Shown here: piece by piece, positions 7,511 to 11,604 of the stretch
Layout: each line of letters starts with the position of its first letter
Position numbering within the stretch: position 1 is the first letter of the stretch
Assembly: GCA_030605265.1 (NCBI GenBank)
Contig: JAUWIR010000070.1
Coordinates: 1-11,604 of the forward strand
Origin: Pseudomonadota bacterium
GTDB lineage: Bacteria; SZUA-182; DTGQ01
Direction: 5' to 3'
Length of the DNA stretch: 11,604 nt
Position numbers and translations under genes: made by a program
The notes under the pieces: model-generated
Databases searched by the model: none
Seen by the model: the letters and a program-made list of their open reading frames with translations, nothing else
Told to the model about the DNA's origin: nothing

Positions 7511-8485
7511 CTATTTAAAGGTAATGGGATTATCCGGTAATTTGTAGATATAGGTTTTTTTACCGTCTCCTAAGACGATACTGTTTTGGGTAATATTAAG
7601 CACTTTTAAATTTATACATTGCTCTCCAATTTGAGCATTTTTTATATATTCACCCTTTTTCACCTGATCATGTCCTATAATAGCCACAGGTTCATCTTGA
7701 AAGAAAAGTATGGCAGTCAATACAAGCTCCTCATTCGCTTTTTTAATAACGAATTGTTCTTTTTGATAAAGAGGGGCCGTGAAAAGATCATGACCAAAAG
7801 GGTTACTTTTAGCAACCCCGGCTAAAAGAGGTTTATGGTAAGATTGCTCTAAAGGGGCCTTGAATCCATTTTGAGATGAACCGGAGGTAGCGTAATAATT
7901 TTTTAACTCAGCCAAGGTGGAGAAATTCTTAAATTGATGATTTTTCATCTCAATAGTGTTAAGAGATAATTTTGCTTTTAATTGTGGGGGCCTTTTGGGG
8001 GAATCCTCTGTATGAATATGTAATTCCTGAATATTTAATTGTAAGGTATCTTCCAGGCAGTGTAAAAAATTAAATAACTGTATATATTTTATAGCTTTTA
8101 ATTGCACTAAAAAGTTATGTTTTTGATAATATTTTGTATTTTCAGAGGGTTGAGGGTCTATAGAAATAAAGCGAATTCCCAAAGTATTTGCTTCTTTTGT
8201 TAATCTTTTCAGGAGGTAAGGAATGTATTCATGCTTTTTTATCTCCTGTTGACTAAAATAATTAAGATTTATCGAGGGCGGATCAAAAGAGGCAATTTCT
8301 TTTTTCACTCTTTCAAATTTTGAGGAAGTTATCATAATATTTTGTTGAAGTTTTTCTATTTTGCCGGTGTTGTTCAATAGAGCTTTTTGCTTTGGCGTAT
8401 ACAGCAGGTAAAAAAAGGAACTTCCTAAAATAAGACAACCAACAAGGGTGACAATGAATAGTGATTTAGATGAAAAATTACTCAT
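7511..8485 (-). CDS. pilO: Type IV pilus alignment protein PilO fused to a PilP-like domain
   Basis: A 324-residue inner-membrane protein. The start at 8485 lies six bases after the pilN stop; its ribosome binding site is weak (AGGG about 12 bases upstream), which suggests translational coupling to pilN. Residues 8-29 are a single membrane helix. A short coiled coil (~35-65) and a PilO-type periplasmic fold (~85-180, including LGIRFISIDPQPSE and LFNFLHCLEDTL) follow. A linker (~181-225) leads to ~226-320, which reads like the beta-domain of PilP/GspC: SNPFGHDLF, then LVLTAILFFQDEPVAIIG, VKKGEYI and NSIVLGDGKKTYIYKL. PilP is normally a separate lipoprotein encoded between pilO and pilQ that links PilN/PilO to PilQ. 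No such gene exists here, so the two functions seem joined in one chain. The PilO identity rests on position and architecture as much as on residues. Confidence 0.85.
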   Translation of the reverse strand: MSNFSSKSLFIVTLVGCLILGSSFFYLLYTPKQKALLNNTGKIEKLQQNIMITSSKFERVKKEIASFDPPSINLNYFSQQEIKKHEYIPYLLKRLTKEANTLGIRFISIDPQPSENTKYYQKHNFLVQLKAIKYIQLFNFLHCLEDTLQLNIQELHIHTEDSPKRPPQLKAKLSLNTIEMKNHQFKNFSTLAELKNYYATSGSSQNGFKAPLEQSYHKPLLAGVAKSNPFGHDLFTAPLYQKEQFVIKKANEELVLTAILFFQDEPVAIIGHDQVKKGEYIKNAQIGEQCINLKVLNITQNSIVLGDGKKTYIYKLPDNPITFK

Positions 8486-8491
8486 TAGTTG

Positions 8492-9079
8492 CTATTTCCC
8501 TATTTTGTGACCTTTTACAGAAGATGAAAGCCTAAAATCAACAATTCGATCATCTTTGCTGTGTAGTTGCGAATAAATGAACTCTGCAGGAAAAAAATCT
8601 TTTTGAAAAGAGGATGTTTCATTTAATCCCTCTATGAACTGCGCTATTTTATCCAAGGATTCTTTTTTTGATGGGGAAAAGGATTGCCCATAAATATCAA
8701 GTAAATATTTTTTATTTTTATCTTTGGTAAAAATAAGCTTACTGATCCATAAATTATTAGGTATTATCAGACCAAAAGAAAGTAATTTAGAGCTCCAATG
8801 GACCCCCTCAGAAGAGACTTTGAGATAGAGTTCTTGTTGTTTTTCCAATTCATTTTTCAAAGATTCCAAAGATGAAAGTTCTTGGTTGAGTTGGCCAAGT
8901 TTTATATTTTGTCTTTGTATTTCATTATTTGTCGGTCTATAGAGGAATAGGAAAAAGGATAGTCCAAAAATGATCCAAATAAACAAGGGAATAAACAGCA
9001 AGAGAGGGGTGGAAGAATCCAGGCTCTTTTTTTTCTTTTGGTCGGGGTTTAATATATTTATATTAAAAGTATTTTTCAT
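8492..9079 (-). CDS. pilN: Type IV pilus inner-membrane alignment protein PilN
   Basis: A 195-residue bitopic inner-membrane protein of usual PilN length. The cytoplasmic N-terminus has INILNPD (7-13), a variant of the conserved INLLP motif that docks into a groove of PilM. Basic residues (KKKK) precede one membrane helix at ~25-47. A coiled coil (~50-87) lies in the periplasm, followed by a small alpha/beta domain opening with IPNNLWISKL (106-115), a pattern typical of PilN. It pairs with PilO to form the ring under the secretin. It starts nine bases after the pilM stop, with only a modest ribosome binding site (GAGA), so coupling to pilM translation is likely. The sequence is poorly conserved, as usual for PilN. 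The call rests on the docking motif, topology and the pilM-N-O-Q order. Confidence 0.92.
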   Translation of the reverse strand: MKNTFNINILNPDQKKKKSLDSSTPLLLFIPLFIWIIFGLSFFLFLYRPTNNEIQRQNIKLGQLNQELSSLESLKNELEKQQELYLKVSSEGVHWSSKLLSFGLIIPNNLWISKLIFTKDKNKKYLLDIYGQSFSPSKKESLDKIAQFIEGLNETSSFQKDFFPAEFIYSQLHSKDDRIVDFRLSSSVKGHKIGK

Positions 9080-9088
9080 TAATGATCT

Positions 9089-10954
9089 CTATCTATAGGA
9101 TAACCCAAAGGCCAAAGTCAATTGCGGAGAGAGCCAATCAAGCTCAGGCCCCGAGAATGTATGAGAATTTACAGAAACAGCTTTAAAGGGATTAGCCGGC
9201 TCTACCGCTAACCCAAGTTCTTCTGCCAGATAATGATCTAATCCCGGCAAACGACAGCTTCCACCGCTCAGGATAACGCGGCTGAATCCACTTCGTGATG
9301 TTTGATTTTCATAATAAATGAGAGATCGCCGTATCTCTTTAATTAAGTTATTTAAAGAAGGTTTAATAATTTGAATATCAAAAGTTTTTTCAAATTTACT
9401 TTTTTCAGCTTCTTCAAAATTTATCTTTTTTTCTTTTTGAATATCATTTGAAAAGGCATTCCCGGCAATTGAAATATCCCTGGTGAAGAAAAAATCATTT
9501 TTTTTATAAATAGTTAAAATAGTGGTAGATGCCCCGATATCTAATAATACTACTGATCTTTCCTCTTTGATTTGATTTAGGGCAGTGTAAGCATTGACCA
9601 TGGCCAGGGAATTAATGTCAACTATGGAGGGGATGATTTGAAAATTTTGCAATCTGCTCAAATGTTCTTGAAGCAGTTTTTTAGTCACGGCAACTAATAA
9701 GACATCTACTCGCTTATTTTTGGCGGACCTGCCAAGGACCTGATAATCTATGTTCACTTCTTGCAACGGAAATGGAATATAGGTTTTTGCTTCCCATTTA
9801 ATGGATTCTTCGATCTCTTTATTGGAGAGAGGGGGGAACTTGATGTGCCTGACGATTACTGATGGACCGCCCATGGAACTAACTACTTTGAGTCGAGAGG
9901 GAGAAATCCCCTGAAAAATATCCTGAGCGGTTTTTATTCCTTGAGAAATTTTTTCCGGCAAGTTTTTGGGTAATTCTATGATTCCACAAGCGATAAGGTG
10001 AAGTTTATTGAATTTTGGTTGAATTTGAACATATTTAATGTATCGCGATCCAATATCCAGGCCTAAATATGATTTAACGGATTTATTCAGCTCCCCTAAT
10101 TTAATAAGGGTATTCTCCTTTTTTTTATGCACATTATGGGGTGGCTGAAATTTTTTTTCTATATTTTTTTCATATGTGTCTATGATGTTTTTCTCAGAAC
10201 TAGGGGGAGAAAGGGGATACTCCTCATAATCTGTTGTATTATCTACTGCATTGTCTGATGAATTATCTGATAATTCATCAGCATAGAAATTTTCATTTTT
10301 TTTATGCGGAGTTTCAGCCTTTGTGCCTTCTTTTAATTCATCAGATTCTATGATTGTTGCTTCTTCTTTCTTTTTTTCCTCTTGTATCTTCTCCTGGATG
10401 GGTTCCGGTTGTTTTTTTTCTTCTTGGTTTTCCCTTGTTTCCCGCTTGGTTTTTTCCTGTGTTTTTTGTTCTATCTTTTCTTGGTTGTTTTTTTGTTTTA
10501 TTAACTCTTGAATTGTTTCTTCTTGTTCTTCCTCTGCATCAAAAGATTCGACTGGGGATTCTTTTTCCTCTGGGAGATATTCAGGCAGAAATTCTTTATC
10601 TGAATCCTCTTCCGGTGAAATGGATACGAGTTCCGGTTGTTTTCTCTCTTCCTGATTTTCCCTTGTTTCCTGTTTGGTTTTTTCCTGTGTTTTTTGTTCT
10701 ATCTTTTCTTGGTTGTTTTTTTGTTTTATTAACTCTTGAATTGTTTCTTCTTGTTCTTCCTTTGCATCAAAAGATTCGACCGGGGATTCTTTTTCCTCTG
10801 GGAGATATTCAGGCAGAAATTCTTTATCTGAATCCTCTTCCGGTGAAATGGATTCACTTTCGGTTATATCGAACTCCTCTTCCAGTTCCTCAGATTCACC
10901 TCTAATTATTTGTAAAAGCTTATTAGTAGATGCAAGTTCCTCTTCTTTTTTCAC
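9089..10954 (-). CDS. pilM: Type IV pilus assembly protein PilM with long acidic repeat extension
   Basis: A 621-residue protein with a GTG start at 10954, supported by AAGGA six bases upstream. The C-terminal ~325 residues are a complete PilM, a cytoplasmic actin/FtsA-fold ATP-binding protein that binds the PilN N-terminus. Visible motifs are phosphate-1 YLGLDIGSRYIK (296-307), phosphate-2 VVLLDIGASTT (468-478), and adenosine VILSGGSCRLPG (560-571). Typical PilM is about 350 residues. The extra ~290 at the N-terminus are hydrophilic, very rich in Glu, Lys and Gln, and probably disordered or coiled coil. They include two near-identical 76-residue repeats (35-110 and 111-185), then an Asp/Asn/Ser-rich stretch (~223-250). 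A five-codon frame (ATG at 10968) ends in a TGA that overlaps the GTG, which may aid reinitiation. The extension's function is unknown; tethering of partner proteins is conceivable. Confidence 0.95.
   Translation of the reverse strand: MKKEEELASTNKLLQIIRGESEELEEEFDITESESISPEEDSDKEFLPEYLPEEKESPVESFDAKEEQEETIQELIKQKNNQEKIEQKTQEKTKQETRENQEERKQPELVSISPEEDSDKEFLPEYLPEEKESPVESFDAEEEQEETIQELIKQKNNQEKIEQKTQEKTKRETRENQEEKKQPEPIQEKIQEEKKKEEATIIESDELKEGTKAETPHKKNENFYADELSDNSSDNAVDNTTDYEEYPLSPPSSEKNIIDTYEKNIEKKFQPPHNVHKKKENTLIKLGELNKSVKSYLGLDIGSRYIKYVQIQPKFNKLHLIACGIIELPKNLPEKISQGIKTAQDIFQGISPSRLKVVSSMGGPSVIVRHIKFPPLSNKEIEESIKWEAKTYIPFPLQEVNIDYQVLGRSAKNKRVDVLLVAVTKKLLQEHLSRLQNFQIIPSIVDINSLAMVNAYTALNQIKEERSVVLLDIGASTTILTIYKKNDFFFTRDISIAGNAFSNDIQKEKKINFEEAEKSKFEKTFDIQIIKPSLNNLIKEIRRSLIYYENQTSRSGFSRVILSGGSCRLPGLDHYLAEELGLAVEPANPFKAVSVNSHTFSGPELDWLSPQLTLAFGLSYR
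10400..10852 (-). repeat. Two-copy 228-bp tandem repeat inside pilM
   Basis: Copy 1 covers 10625-10852 and copy 2 covers about 10400-10624, with a period of exactly 228 bp (76 codons), so the reading frame is kept. I count about eight base differences between the copies, all transitions and several of them silent, clustered at the 3' end of the unit. This indicates a recent duplication. Each unit encodes SISPEEDSDKEF, a proline/acidic stretch (FLPEYLPEEKESPVESFDA) and a Glu/Gln/Lys-rich helical stretch. Copy number could vary between strains by recombination or slippage. Confidence 0.95.
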
Positions 10955-10960
10955 AGTTGT

Positions 10961-10965
10961 TCCTT
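10961..10965 (-). promoter_or_regulatory. Ribosome binding site supporting the GTG start of pilM
   Basis: AAGGA on the minus strand, six bases before GTG at 10954. The only nearby ATG (10968) opens a frame of five codons that stops inside the GTG, so it cannot be the pilM start. Confidence 0.7.
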
Positions 10966-10973
10966 CATATTCC

Positions 10974-11604
10974 TTACTTTTTATTTATCGTATACAAATG
11001 CGATTGCATTTGTGAATAGTTTCGATGCAATTGTTGAAGATTTTTCTTAAACTGACTCACCTCATCGTCAACGAAGAGGCTTTTTTTTTGGACAACCTGA
11101 ACAGTACCTAGATCTACGGCTTTTTTTTTGTGAATTATGGTTAACACAAGGGCATGGTGACAATATTGGATAATTTTTCTAGGATATCCTTGAGTTTGCA
11201 TATTAATATATTGTATTGCATCATTATCGAATAGTTTATTTTCAGGTAAAGCACCGGCGATTTTAAGGCGATGCTGAATAAGTGATTTTGTCTCTTCAAA
11301 GGATAAAGGATTTATGGTGTAGGAAAGATTTACTCTGTCCATAAAATTTTTATGGTTGGCCACAAGGTCTACAAATTCCATCTGAGCCAGAATGATTAAC
11401 TGCAATAGTTTGAATTCATTGGTTTCAAAGTTTAAAAGATTTCGCAGGATTTCAATATAAGGGGAGGTAAGCTTTTGGCCCTCATCAATAAGTAGGACAA
11501 TAATTTTTTTTTCATGCACCCCTTTTTGAAAGAGATAATTTTGTAAAGCCTCTTTATATCCTAAAGTGGATTTTATTTTTGGTGTAATGGCAAAAGTATT
11601 AATA
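10974..11604 (-). CDS. ExeA/MshM-type AAA ATPase (5' end outside window)
   Basis: The frame stays open to the right edge, giving about 210 visible residues. The internal GTG at 11519 is not a credible start, because family sequence continues upstream of it. Visible features are Walker B VLLIDEGQKL (DEGQ where the family usually has DEAQ), the following EILRNLLNFET and LLQLIILAQMEF strands, the FMDRVNLSYTINPLSFEETKSLIQHRLKIAG segment in two parts around the sensor region, and GYPRKIIQYCHHAL. These are typical of the GspA/ExeA family, whose Walker A must lie outside the window. After the ATPase domain there are only ~40 hydrophilic residues, with no membrane helix or peptidoglycan-binding domain, so it resembles MshM of MSHA pilus loci more than full-length ExeA. 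It ends 19 bp before pilM and probably heads or belongs to the same operon. A role in pilus or secretin assembly is inferred from the family and from its neighbours. Confidence 0.88.
   Translation of the reverse strand, partial: INTFAITPKIKSTLGYKEALQNYLFQKGVHEKKIIVLLIDEGQKLTSPYIEILRNLLNFETNEFKLLQLIILAQMEFVDLVANHKNFMDRVNLSYTINPLSFEETKSLIQHRLKIAGALPENKLFDNDAIQYINMQTQGYPRKIIQYCHHALVLTIIHKKKAVDLGTVQVVQKKSLFVDDEVSQFKKNLQQLHRNYSQMQSHLYTINKK

Noticed and set aside
10354..10905. Open frame of 183 codons on the plus strand, hydrophobic, with an internal repeat
   Set aside because: It is the antisense shadow of the Glu/Lys-rich pilM repeats: GAA and AAA codons read as TTC and TTT. The repeat and low complexity come from pilM, and the frame has no ribosome binding site or family features.

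Overview
This AT-rich window (poly-A and poly-T rich, clearly below 50% G+C by eye) carries most of the assembly machinery of a type IV pilus, on the minus strand, from a Gram-negative bacterium. An outer-membrane secretin, an inner-membrane alignment complex and a LysM protein with a signal peptide together imply two membranes and peptidoglycan. The proteins suggest an environmental lineage related to Desulfobacterota, Nitrospirota or a candidate phylum. That placement is only an impression, because the window has no rRNA or other marker gene.

Layout in transcription order on the minus strand (right to left): an ExeA/MshM-type AAA ATPase, cut by the right edge (10974-11604); pilM with a very long N-terminal extension (9089-10954); pilN (8492-9079); pilO carrying a C-terminal PilP-like domain (7511-8485); the secretin pilQ (5860-7497); a 264-bp spacer with an 18-bp perfect inverted repeat built of 9-bp units; the extension ATPase pilB (3868-5595); the platform protein pilC (2616-3860); a 96-aa protein of unknown function (2303-2593); and a LysM envelope protein (1118-2185). 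Gaps are 6 to 22 bp from the ATPase gene through pilQ and again from pilB to the 96-aa gene, so these look co-transcribed. The two larger gaps precede pilB (264 bp) and the LysM gene (117 bp). On the plus strand, converging on the LysM gene with one base between the stop codons, is the 3' part of a GAF/HD-GYP protein, a probable cyclic-di-GMP phosphodiesterase (1-1116).

How the genes fit together: PilB powers pilus extension through the platform PilC. PilM, PilN and PilO-P form the ring that couples this motor to the secretin PilQ. The LysM protein may hold the secretin to peptidoglycan, as TsaP does. The ATPase gene at the head of the cluster resembles MshM of MSHA pilus loci, so the set mixes Pil-like and Msh-like traits. 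PilB has an MshEN-type N-terminus with one intact and one eroded cyclic-di-GMP-binding motif. Together with the neighbouring HD-GYP gene, this points to second-messenger control of the pilus. No pilin, prepilin peptidase or retraction ATPase (pilT) lies in the window.

The less ordinary points are the PilO-PilP fusion, the roughly 290-residue acidic extension of PilM with its recent 228-bp tandem duplication, the asymmetric MshEN domain of PilB, and the repeat hairpin between pilQ and pilB. The system as a whole is a recognisable type IV pilus, not a new kind of system.
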